A stretch of 6,514 nt of DNA. It comes from an uncultured Eubacteriales bacterium. Its GTDB lineage: Bacteria > Bacillota > Clostridia > Oscillospirales > CAG-272. Of the stretch, positions 1-6,091 are shown piece by piece (position 1 is the stretch's first letter; each line of letters starts with the position of its first letter). The notes under the pieces were generated by a model. It did not search any database and was not told where the DNA came from. It saw only the letters and a list, made by a program, of their open reading frames with translations. Position numbers and translations under genes: made by a program. The stretch lies in NCBI GenBank assembly GCA_934500855.1, contig CAKSUH010000095.1:1-6514 (forward strand), in the 5' to 3' direction.

Positions 1-1413
1 GCATGGGATATTGTCACGCGCACCGTGTCCTATACCAACCATACCGTTATGCCCGAAGCGCTGGAGACATGGAACGAGGACCTGTTCAAGCTCCGTCTGC
101 CGCGTATCTATATGATTGTCAAGGAGATCAACGAGCGGTTCTGCCGCGAGGCGTGGAAGGCGTTCCCCGGAAACTGGAACCGCATCTCGCAGATGAGCAT
201 TGTCGGCTACGATCAGGTGCGCATGGCGAACCTCTCGGTGGTCGGGTCGCATTCGGTCAACGGCGTGTCGAAACTGCATTCGCAGATTCTGAAGGACTCC
301 ACCTTCAAGGATTTCTACAAGATGTACCCCGAGCGCTTTGACAATGTGACCAACGGCATTGCGCATCGCCGCTGGCTGTGCTATTCCAATCCCGCACTTT
401 CCGATCTGATTACCGAGTGCATCGGGAGCGGCTTCCGCCACAGCCCCGAGGAACTTTCGGAATTCGCGAAATTTGCGGACGATCCGTCGGTTCTCACGCG
501 TCTGCGCGCCATCAAGCACGACAACAAGATCGCGTTTTCGAACATGATCTTCCGCAAAACGGGAATGCGCATCGATACGCACTCGGTCTACGATGTGCAG
601 ATCAAGCGCCTGCATGAGTACAAGCGGCAGTTGCTCAACGCGCTGAATATCATCGGACTGTATCTGGATCTGGAGGAGAACCCGAATCTGGATATGCAGC
701 CGCAGACCTTCCTGTTCGGCGCCAAGGCGGCGCCCGGATACGATATGGCAAAGCGGATCATCAAGTTGCTTTGCATGATTTCCAAGGATATCAACCAAAA
801 GCCCGCAATCCGCGAGAAGCTGAATCTGGTGTTTCTGGAGGACTACAATGTCAGCCTTGCTGAGGCGCTTGTGCCGTCGGCGGAAATCAGCGAGCAGATT
901 TCTCTTGCCGGTAAGGAGGCAAGCGGAACGGGTTGCATGAAGCTGATGATCAACGGCGCGCTGACCATCGGGACCCTTGACGGCGCGAATGTGGAGATGC
1001 AGGACGCGGCGGGCAAGGAGAATATGTTCATCTTCGGTCTGACCGCGCAGGAGGTTGAAGCGCTGTGGCTGTCGGGCTACAAGTCTGCGAACTATTATGC
1101 CTCCAACGAGCGGCTGAAGCGGATTGTCGACCGTCTTTCCGTCGGCTTCGCGGGCGAATCCTTTGCGGATATTGCGTCGTACCTGCTCAACGGGCACGGC
1201 ATCGCGGACCCGTATATGTGTCTTGCGGATTTCGAATCCTACCGCACGACGCACGAAAAGATGATTGCGGCTTACCGCGACAAGGACCGTTGGAATCGGA
1301 TGTCGCTGTACAACATTGCGGCGGCGGGACACTTTGCGGCGGATCGCAGCATCGAGGAGTATGCACAGCGTATCTGGCATCTCAGAAAAATTCCCGTACC
1401 GAGCAAAAAGTAA
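1..1413 (+). CDS. glgP: Glycogen (alpha-glucan) phosphorylase, C-terminal part, cut by window edge
   Basis: Releases glucose 1-phosphate from the non-reducing ends of glycogen or maltodextrin, using phosphate and pyridoxal phosphate (PLP); cytoplasmic (GT35 family). The reading frame is open from base 1, so the first GTG (base 25) is internal. About 470 residues are visible, starting near residue 364 of rabbit muscle phosphorylase (842 aa), so the N-terminal ~45% is missing. Family motifs run in order: YTNHTVMPEAL at residues 11-21 (His14 matches catalytic His377), VQIKRLHEYKRQLLN with Lys202 and Lys208 (Lys568 and Lys574), and EASGTGCMKLMINGA with PLP lysine Lys314 (Lys680). The Lys208-Lys314 spacing of 106 equals that of the rabbit enzyme. 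One oddity is Cys312 where most phosphorylases have Asn. The C-terminus is intact, ending in TAA at 1411-1413. It runs in the same direction as the next operon but is separated from it by 309 bases with candidate terminators. The family call is certain; the exact substrate (glycogen or maltodextrin) is open. Confidence 0.97.
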   Translation, partial: AWDIVTRTVSYTNHTVMPEALETWNEDLFKLRLPRIYMIVKEINERFCREAWKAFPGNWNRISQMSIVGYDQVRMANLSVVGSHSVNGVSKLHSQILKDSTFKDFYKMYPERFDNVTNGIAHRRWLCYSNPALSDLITECIGSGFRHSPEELSEFAKFADDPSVLTRLRAIKHDNKIAFSNMIFRKTGMRIDTHSVYDVQIKRLHEYKRQLLNALNIIGLYLDLEENPNLDMQPQTFLFGAKAAPGYDMAKRIIKLLCMISKDINQKPAIREKLNLVFLEDYNVSLAEALVPSAEISEQISLAGKEASGTGCMKLMINGALTIGTLDGANVEMQDAAGKENMFIFGLTAQEVEALWLSGYKSANYYASNERLKRIVDRLSVGFAGESFADIASYLLNGHGIADPYMCLADFESYRTTHEKMIAAYRDKDRWNRMSLYNIAAAGHFAADRSIEEYAQRIWHLRKIPVPSKK

Positions 1414-1466
1414 GGGCAATCCCGCACGGATCCGATCGTGCAGTCGCGCGGTGATTCCGAAGAGAT

Positions 1467-1512
1467 AAGCACAAAAGGGAAGGTTTCCGCAAGGGGGCTT
1501 TCCCTCGTGCTT
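1467..1512 (+). terminator. Long stem-loop downstream of glgP, possible terminator
   Basis: AAGCAC (1467-1472) pairs with GTGCTT (1507-1512). After a 3x1 internal loop, AGGGAAGG (1476-1483) pairs with CTTTCCCT (1498-1505), with one G-U pair, closing a 14-base loop. It lies 53 bases after the glgP stop. The following run is only TTTC, so it is a weak intrinsic terminator by itself; it may act with the second hairpin at 1528 or protect the glgP mRNA 3' end. The structure is clear, the function inferred. Confidence 0.45.
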
Positions 1513-1527
1513 TCAAAAAAGCTACAT

Positions 1528-1551
1528 CCGACTGTACGGCAATCGGTTTTT
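1528..1551 (+). terminator. Short stem-loop with T-run, probable glgP terminator
   Basis: CCGACTG (1528-1534) pairs with CAATCGG (1540-1546) across a 5-base loop with one C-A mismatch. It is followed directly by five Ts (1547-1551), the layout of a rho-independent terminator on the + strand. The stem is short, so strength is uncertain. Together with the hairpin at 1467-1512 it would separate glgP from the next operon. Confidence 0.45.
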
Positions 1552-1594
1552 GCATCTGGTTGCTCTGACAGTTGGAAAAGTTAAATAACAGAAA

Positions 1595-1634
1595 CGAAAA
1601 TGGTAAAGAAAAGGCGAAAAAAATATTGTATAAT
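1595..1634 (+). promoter_or_regulatory. Promoter of the epimerase-araC operon with upstream box shared with the rhamnosidase promoter
   Basis: A perfect -10 hexamer TATAAT lies at 1629-1634, giving a start of transcription near 1641. No TTGACA-like -35 is present at 16-18 bases (AAGAAA at 1606-1611), which fits an activator-dependent promoter. The -35 area instead carries CGAAA-AT-GGTAAAGAA (1595-1610). The same box, differing only at the two middle bases, occurs before the rhamnosidase gene at an identical distance (18 bases) from its TATAAT. At about -46 to -31 the box sits where a class II activator, such as the AraC protein encoded in this operon, would bind. The promoter call rests on the -10 and the duplicated layout; binding by this AraC is inference. 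Confidence 0.75.
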
Positions 1635-1639
1635 ATAAA

Positions 1640-1683
1640 GGCATCACTGCGCAATTGCACCATCGGAATTACGCGGTAATGCC
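1640..1683 (+). promoter_or_regulatory. Leader hairpin / inverted repeat at the 5' end of the epimerase-araC transcript
   Basis: Bases 1640-1656 pair with 1667-1683 around a 10-base loop (GCACCATCGG). Of 17 positions, 15 pair (one as U-G) and two are C-A mismatches (1645/1678 and 1652/1671). The stem begins about where transcription should start, so the mRNA would begin with this hairpin. No T-run follows, which argues against a terminator. The inner part matches the leader of the rhamnosidase gene on the other strand (6092-6123). It could be an RNA element, a 5' stabilising hairpin, or a DNA operator at +1. A small GGGC/GCCC hairpin (1691-1703) follows, then a strong AGGAGG at 1707-1712, 10 bases before the ATG. 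Confidence 0.6.
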
Positions 1684-1722
1684 TAAAAAGGGGCAAACAG
1701 CCCGCGAGGAGGAGAAAACAGT

Positions 1723-2577
1723 ATGAAGCTGGGAGTCATTACGGATTGTCTGAAACAGCCGGTGCGGGAAGCGGTTCTGACCGCAAAGTCGCTCGGCATG
1801 ACCGGCGTGCAGATTTACGCAACAAGCGGGACTTTTTCGCCCGACGCGCTCGATGCGGCGGCAAGAGCGGATTTTTGCGCGTTTCTGAAGGAAAACGGCA
1901 TGGAGGTCTCCGCGCTCTGCGGTGACATGGGCGGTTACGGCTTTGAGCGCGAAGAGGATAACGCGCTCCGCATCGAAAAGACCAAAGCCATCATTGATCT
2001 GGCGGTCGACCTCGGAACGCATGTTGTGACCACGCACATCGGCGTAATCCCGGCAGACGACAGCAACCCGCGCTTCGGTGTGATGCAGCGCGCGCTGACC
2101 GAGTGCGGTCTGTACGCGAAGTCCAACGGCGTTACGCTCGCAATCGAAACGGGACCCGAATTCGCAACCACCCTTCTGCATTTTCTGGAAGGGACCAAGG
2201 GCGGCGTGGGCGTGAACCTTGACCCCGCAAACTTTGTGATGGTGAGCGGTCAGGACCCTGCGGACGCGGTGGACCTGCTCGGAACATACATCGTCCATAC
2301 CCACCTCAAGGACGGAAAAAAGATCAACAGCGACATGACCCCCGAGCAGATCTATCACAGCTTTGCGGTTGGAGGAGTGGACGCGTTGAACGCCTGCAAG
2401 TCCTTTATCGAACTGCCCATCGGCGAGGGGACCGTTCCGTGGGACCGTTACCTTGCCGCACTCCGCCGCGTGGGTTATGACGGCTATCTGACCATTGAGC
2501 GCGAGGCAGGAAACCAACCGTTGGAGGATATCCGCGGGGCGGTCGGCTTCATCCGCGGCAAAGTGAATTTTAACTGA
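1723..2577 (+). CDS. Sugar (phosphate) isomerase/epimerase, xylose-isomerase-like TIM barrel
   Basis: Probable metal-dependent cytoplasmic isomerase or epimerase acting on a sugar or sugar phosphate (AP_endonuc_2 / xylose-isomerase-like family, 284 aa, normal length). The start MKLGVITDCL is supported by AGGAGG ten bases upstream. Residues expected as metal ligands occur in the usual order: Glu142 (LAIETGPE), Asp167 (GVNLDPANF), the His192/His194 pair (VHTHLKD) and Glu259 (YLTIERE). His100 and His105 (GTHVVTTHIG) lie in an earlier strand region, as in relatives. There is no signal peptide or membrane segment. Relatives include D-tagatose/psicose 3-epimerases, L-xylulose-5-phosphate 3-epimerase and IolE, but no motif fixes the substrate. 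At 284 aa it is too short to be L-rhamnose isomerase (RhaA, about 420 aa). It is first in an operon with an AraC regulator, and its promoter resembles that of the GH78 gene, which points to handling a sugar released from, or accompanying, rhamnosides. Family is confident, substrate unknown. Confidence 0.9.
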   Translation: MKLGVITDCLKQPVREAVLTAKSLGMTGVQIYATSGTFSPDALDAAARADFCAFLKENGMEVSALCGDMGGYGFEREEDNALRIEKTKAIIDLAVDLGTHVVTTHIGVIPADDSNPRFGVMQRALTECGLYAKSNGVTLAIETGPEFATTLLHFLEGTKGGVGVNLDPANFVMVSGQDPADAVDLLGTYIVHTHLKDGKKINSDMTPEQIYHSFAVGGVDALNACKSFIELPIGEGTVPWDRYLAALRRVGYDGYLTIEREAGNQPLEDIRGAVGFIRGKVNFN

Positions 2578-2677
2578 GGAAAGCGCCATGCTTCCGGAGA
2601 ACAACTGCCGTGGTGACGCCGCATCGGCTTTGCAGGCGGACGGGAACCGGTCGGCAAGCGGAAACCCGCAAGGGAAC

Positions 2678-2682
2678 GGAGG
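2678..2682 (+). promoter_or_regulatory. Ribosome binding site deciding the araC-type gene start
   Basis: GGAGG stands ten bases before the ATG at 2693, the same spacing as the epimerase RBS. A rival GAGGA (2576-2580), overlapping the epimerase stop codon, stands seven bases before an in-frame ATG at 2588. The 2693 start is preferred because it gives a normal AraC-family N-terminus. Confidence 0.55.
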
Positions 2683-2692
2683 AAACCGAACG

Positions 2693-3592
2693 ATGGAGAA
2701 CACAACCTATCGTTACCATTTCAACAATGTCAGTGCGGAGCGGCTGAAATGCGGCGGTTTTGCGCTTTATCAGTACGGCGAACTGTGGTGCAACGCGGAT
2801 TCCTCTGTTGCGGTGCATTCCCAATGCTGCTACGAGCTGACTTATGTGTTGGCAGGCTCGGGGACGGTGCAGACGGGCAATCGGATTCATCGGGTGCGGG
2901 AAAATGACTGCGTGGTGTCTCTTCCGGGTGAAACACACGCGATCACGCCCGACAGCAACGACCCGTTGCGCTTTGCTTTTATTGCATTTGAACGCAACCC
3001 GGGGAATCCGTCCTGCTCGTATCTGTTTGACGAACTCGGACGGCTCTTCCGTGCCGAGGATGCGCGAAGCGTGCCCATGCAGGACAGAAGCGCGCTGATC
3101 GTTCGGATGTTTTCGGAGCTGCAAAGCGAGAGCCTGTTCCGCATGGAAATGACGGGGTATCTGCTGGCGGAGTTGTTGGTTGAGCTGATCCGTGCGGCAA
3201 CAAACGAGCGCCCGGGTTGCTATTTCCCGAAAATCACCGACGATTCGGTGCTGGTCTACCGTCTGGAAACCTACATCACGGACAATATCTGTGAATTGAC
3301 CAAACTGGAGGATCTGGAGAAGGTGTTCAACTACAATTACAGTTACCTCTCCAAGCGCTTTCGGAAAATTACGGGAAAGCATCTGAGCGCTTTCTATCTT
3401 TCAAAACGGATGAAGGAAGCGGACCGACTTCTGTCGGACGGGCTGACCGTTACGCAGGTCAGCGATCGGCTGGGGTATTCGTCCATTCACAGCTTTTCGC
3501 GAAGCTATAAAAACTATTACGGTACCAATCCGTCAAGATTTGCGGAGAAGGGCGAAGAGCCGCAGGCGGAACCGTCCGGGAAAACCGAATAA
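2693..3592 (+). CDS. AraC-family transcriptional regulator with N-terminal cupin domain
   Basis: DNA-binding regulator of the AraC/XylS family, 299 aa from this start and typical in length. The N-terminal half is a cupin-like sugar-sensing domain: HSQCCYELTYVLAGSG (42-57) and the GD-type turn NDCVVSLPGETHAI (71-84). The C-terminal ~100 residues carry two helix-turn-helix units. The first is around 203-225 (KLEDLEKVFNYNYSYLSKRF) and the second is 252-283, TVTQVSDRLGYSSIHSFSRS followed by the family signature YKNYYGTNPSRF. A charged tail (EKGEEPQAEPSGKTE) follows. It is co-transcribed with the epimerase gene (115 bases apart, or 10 if translation begins at 2588), so it probably controls its own operon. 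The matched box before the rhamnosidase gene suggests it controls that too, most likely as an activator because both promoters lack a good -35. Starting at 2588 would add 35 low-complexity residues rich in Gly, Asn and Ser, unlike the family. The inducing sugar is unknown; rhamnose or a rhamnoside is the best guess from context. Confidence 0.93.
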   Translation: MENTTYRYHFNNVSAERLKCGGFALYQYGELWCNADSSVAVHSQCCYELTYVLAGSGTVQTGNRIHRVRENDCVVSLPGETHAITPDSNDPLRFAFIAFERNPGNPSCSYLFDELGRLFRAEDARSVPMQDRSALIVRMFSELQSESLFRMEMTGYLLAELLVELIRAATNERPGCYFPKITDDSVLVYRLETYITDNICELTKLEDLEKVFNYNYSYLSKRFRKITGKHLSAFYLSKRMKEADRLLSDGLTVTQVSDRLGYSSIHSFSRSYKNYYGTNPSRFAEKGEEPQAEPSGKTE

Positions 3593-3616
3593 AGCATGGC
3601 GCTTGCATCAAAAGGC

Positions 3617-3650
3617 AAGCGAACGCATTCATAAACCGTTTTGCTTTTCT
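3617..3650 (+). terminator. Candidate terminator after the AraC gene
   Basis: AAGCGAACG (3617-3625) pairs with CGTTTTGCTT (3637-3646), with one bulged U and one G-U pair, around an 11-base loop, and runs into TTTTCT (3645-3650). It starts 24 bases past the stop codon. It competes with an overlapping perfect 7-bp hairpin, CGCTTGC (3600-3606) with GCAAGCG (3615-3621), which has no T-run. Terminator role is inferred and moderate in confidence. Confidence 0.4.
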
Positions 3651-3725
3651 GCCCGTGAGGCGTTTTCGGTGTTTTTGCGTATGCGGTTCTGCGGGCACGA
3701 ATCGAAGAGAATATCTTACACGGAT

Positions 3726-3781
3726 GGCGAGATTCCGCCTGCCGGAACCCCGGAAGGGGTGCCGACAGGCGGAATCTCGCC
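3726..3781. repeat. Near-perfect 56-base palindrome between convergent genes (REP-like element or bidirectional terminator)
   Basis: GGCGAGATTCCGCCTG (3726-3741) and CAGGCGGAATCTCGCC (3766-3781) are perfect 16-base inverted repeats. The inside also folds: CGG (3743-3745) with CCG (3762-3764), ACCCC (3747-3751) with GGGGT (3756-3760), closed by a GGAA tetraloop of the GNRA type. In all 24 of 26 positions pair. TACA (3717-3720) and TGTA (3786-3789) flank it symmetrically. No strong T-run follows on either strand (GTTTGTATATTCG on +). It lies between the AraC and rhamnosidase genes, which point at each other. The outside shape suits a dispersed palindromic repeat; no second copy occurs in this window. 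Confidence 0.65.
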
Positions 3782-3796
3782 GTTTGTATATTCGTT

Positions 3797-3839
3797 TCTC
3801 CCGGTAACTGTCGCTTTTCGGTCCGTGTTTACCGGGAGA
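3797..3839 (-). terminator. Stem-loop overlapping the rhamnosidase stop codon
   Basis: TCTCCCGGTAA (3797-3807) and TTACCGGGAGA (3829-3839) are perfect 11-base inverted repeats around a 21-base loop. On the minus strand the first arm includes the last codons and the TAA stop of the GH78 gene. The sequence after it (AAACGAATATAC) has no U-run, so it is a poor intrinsic terminator alone; it may stabilise the 3' end or act with the palindrome 16 bases further downstream. Confidence 0.45.
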
Positions 3840-6042
3840 TCTCCTCCTTCACCATGCAATCCGCGCGGGAACGGTCGATTTCGCACAGAACATCGGCAGG
3901 ATGCGTGACGGTCAGCGCGATTCGGTCGCCCTCCCGCTGCCACACAACCGAAACGGTCCCGCCCGGCAGGTCGTAGGAGGCTTTGGCAAAGTCCAACTCC
4001 CGCACGAAGGACGGGCGCACCCGCACATGGCGGCAATCGATGATCTCCAGCCCTGCAAGATCGCGGAAAAACCACCGTACAACATCGCCGAGAAAATGGT
4101 GGTTGTGCGAGCCGCATTCCCGCCCGCCTTCGGGCTGAAAGGATTCGACCATCGCCGTTTCGCCGCGGTCGAGCAGGTTCCGATAGGAAGGAAACTTCTT
4201 TTGCGTAATCATGCGGTAGGCTGTTTCGCTCTCGCCGAAGTCGGACAGTACATGAAAGAGCGTATGCAGACCGAGGAAGCCGCAATCGAAATCGCCGCCG
4301 TTTTCCCGTATGCGCGTCAGCAACAGAGCAAAGGCTTTCTGCCGTTCTTCGGGGGCAAAGACCCCGTAGTAAAGTCCCATTGCCTGCGCGGTCTGTGTAC
4401 CGTTCGCAAGGGTAGCGGTACTGCTGTCAAGGAGAGAGGCGCGGATTGCCGCAAGCATCTCATCCCGCAGCGCCGCCGCAGTTGCGGCATCCTCCGCGCG
4501 ACCGATTGCCGCCAGCATCTCTGCCGCTTTTTTCGCCATATCCATGACCATGATGCTGTCTGTCAGCACGAGCGGCGTGTCATAGCGGCTCGATTTTTTG
4601 CCAACCGGGACCCAATCGCCAAGACCTATGGCAACCGTGCCGTCCGCGCTCCGCCGCGTGCGGATGTAAGCGAAATAGCGGAGCATCGCATCGGCGGTCA
4701 TGGTAATTGCCCGCGTGTCGCCGCGCAAGCGCCAAACGGTGTAGGGAAGATTGACCAGAACGCTGTCCCAGGCGGGTCCGTTGCCCCATGCAAAGCCCCA
4801 ACCGCCCGTTGGGACGATTCCCGGGAGCGCGCCGTCCGCCCGTTGCGCCGCCACAATGTTGCGGAGCCATTCGAGGTAGCTTGCGGTTGTGTCAAACAAA
4901 AGGGTCATCTGCGGCGCGGACATGGAGGCGTCACCCGTCCACCCGTTTTTTTCGCGGTGCGGGCAGTCGATGGGAAAGTAGAAGAAGTTGGAGCGGTCGG
5001 AGTTGACGATCAGATCAAAAATGCGGTTGACCGTTTCGTCCGAGCAGGAGAAATGCCCGATGCGACGCAGGTCGCTTGAAAGAACGGGAAAGGACAGCAG
5101 ATCGGCGGTTGCCTGCTCGGGGCGCACACCGAGGACAAAGGCATAGCGGTAGCCGAACCACGCAAAGGACGGCTCGTAGATCTCGTCCCCGCCCCGCGCG
5201 CGGTATTCCGTGCGGGCAAAATCGGTATAGTAGAACGGATATTTCTCCGCAGGCTGATTGTAGAGGTTGGATTGATCGAATTTTCCGTCCTTCAGCCGCT
5301 CGCAGAATTTGACGACTACCGTTTGCCCCGGCGTTGCGTCGGTCAGATGCAGGCGGCAGGTTCCCGCCGTGTTTTTGCCGAAATCGTAAAGGTACCCGCC
5401 ATCGCAGGGCGTGACCGACACGGGCGCGAGGGTTTCATTGCACTGGATCGGCTCCGCAAGGCATTCGCAGAGTTCTCCCTTCGGCGCGTCCGCAGGCAGT
5501 GCGGGAGACCAGTCGGAGTCATCGAAGCCCGGCAGATTCCATCCTGCCGACTCCTTCCGTGCGTCATAGATCTCACCCAGACGGTATTCATCGAACAGAA
5601 TCGGGGAGGGATGGGTCAGGAACTGCCCGTCTGCGGAAAAGGAGAGCGACCCGCCGTCGCCGTGTGCGTGAAATTCCAGCGCAAGTTTCGGCGCGGACCT
5701 CCACGGAGCTTTGTCAAAATCCCAGACTTCGCCGCCGAAATCGTTCTGAAACCCGTTTCCGAGCAGTACGCCGAGGACATTTTCCCCTTGCCGCAGACAG
5801 GGGGTGAGATCGTAGGTGTCAAAATACATCCTGTCATCGGGATTGCTGATGTAGGGGGCGAAATATCCCTTTGTGATTTCATGGCCGTTGATCCACAGGC
5901 GGTAAAAGCCGAGCCCGCAGACCGAAAGCACGGCGCGCGTCGGCACAAAGCTCAAATCGAATGCCCGCCGCAGGTAGGGCGCGGGGACGCGGTGCGAAAA
6001 ATCGCAAACCTCCCGTGTGGCGCAGATGAACTGTTTTTTCAT
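3829..6042 (-). CDS. Alpha-L-rhamnosidase, glycoside hydrolase family 78, cytoplasmic
   Basis: Inverting hydrolase that removes terminal alpha-L-rhamnose from glycosides, oligosaccharides or glycans. The 737 residues follow the GH78 order: N-terminal beta domain (about 20-200: APYLRRAF, RLWINGHEI, MYFDTYDLT, LLGNGFQNDF, GEIYDAR..GW..PGFDDSDW); concanavalin-like domain (about 205-305: YLYDFGKNTAGTCRLHL, EPSFAWFGYRY); (alpha/alpha)6 barrel (about 320-660); short C-terminal beta domain. In DCPHREKNGWTGDA, Asp359, Glu364 (likely general acid) and Asp371 have the same spacing as Asp567, Glu572 and Asp579 of Bacillus RhaB. Glu633 (MVESFQPEGG) before SHNHHFLGD is the likely base. The start MKKQFICATR has GAGGA eight bases upstream. 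An in-frame GTG at 6141 is rejected because it contains the -10 box. The N-terminus is not a signal peptide and no membrane segment is seen, so the substrate must be imported. It is short for GH78 (often 900 or more). It has its own promoter and is convergent with the regulator gene. Linkage specificity cannot be read. Confidence 0.95.
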   Translation of the reverse strand: MKKQFICATREVCDFSHRVPAPYLRRAFDLSFVPTRAVLSVCGLGFYRLWINGHEITKGYFAPYISNPDDRMYFDTYDLTPCLRQGENVLGVLLGNGFQNDFGGEVWDFDKAPWRSAPKLALEFHAHGDGGSLSFSADGQFLTHPSPILFDEYRLGEIYDARKESAGWNLPGFDDSDWSPALPADAPKGELCECLAEPIQCNETLAPVSVTPCDGGYLYDFGKNTAGTCRLHLTDATPGQTVVVKFCERLKDGKFDQSNLYNQPAEKYPFYYTDFARTEYRARGGDEIYEPSFAWFGYRYAFVLGVRPEQATADLLSFPVLSSDLRRIGHFSCSDETVNRIFDLIVNSDRSNFFYFPIDCPHREKNGWTGDASMSAPQMTLLFDTTASYLEWLRNIVAAQRADGALPGIVPTGGWGFAWGNGPAWDSVLVNLPYTVWRLRGDTRAITMTADAMLRYFAYIRTRRSADGTVAIGLGDWVPVGKKSSRYDTPLVLTDSIMVMDMAKKAAEMLAAIGRAEDAATAAALRDEMLAAIRASLLDSSTATLANGTQTAQAMGLYYGVFAPEERQKAFALLLTRIRENGGDFDCGFLGLHTLFHVLSDFGESETAYRMITQKKFPSYRNLLDRGETAMVESFQPEGGRECGSHNHHFLGDVVRWFFRDLAGLEIIDCRHVRVRPSFVRELDFAKASYDLPGGTVSVVWQREGDRIALTVTHPADVLCEIDRSRADCMVKEEISR

Positions 6043-6050
6043 TTCGTTTT

Positions 6051-6055
6051 TCCTC
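6051..6055 (-). promoter_or_regulatory. Ribosome binding site of the rhamnosidase gene
   Basis: On the minus strand GAGGA is followed by eight bases and then ATG (6042-6040). It fixes the MKKQF start and not the longer in-frame GTG start at 6141. Confidence 0.75.
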
Positions 6056-6091
6056 GGCTTCCCGTTTTTTTGTTGAGACAAGTGAGACAGG

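Noticed and set aside
25..27. GTG as a start codon for the glycogen phosphorylase frame
   Set aside because: The frame is open to base 1 and the residues before it (AWDIVTRT) fit the family, so this is an internal valine codon of a gene cut by the window.
1437..1458. A partial match to the leader core (GTGCAGTCGC) just after glgP
   Set aside because: Only about ten bases match, there is no TATAAT or GGTAAAGAA box in place before it, and the following bases do not continue the core. Probably chance.
1595..1620. Direct repeat of CGAAAA as a possible pair of AraC half-sites
   Set aside because: The second copy is 20 bases on in the epimerase promoter but 23 bases on in the rhamnosidase promoter, so a fixed half-site spacing is not supported.
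1669..2703. Long open frame on the minus strand opposite the epimerase gene (344 codons)
   Set aside because: It is antisense to a clear TIM-barrel gene and its composition (many Arg, Ala, Val, His) is what GC-rich codon structure gives in the complementary frame; no family motif seen.
2570..3382. Long open frame on the minus strand opposite the AraC gene (270 codons)
   Set aside because: Antisense shadow of a gene with clear cupin and helix-turn-helix motifs; no recognisable domain and no own promoter seen.
3540..3908. Short open frames running through the intergenic palindrome (3540-3908 on +, 3716-4285 on -)
   Set aside because: Their only notable segment is the translation of the palindrome itself; no ribosome site or family match, and they overlap well supported genes.
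3901..5079. Long + strand open frame opposite the rhamnosidase (392 codons), and a similar one at 5272-6156
   Set aside because: Both are antisense to a full-length GH78 gene with catalytic motifs; they have no recognisable domains and reflect GC-rich third positions.
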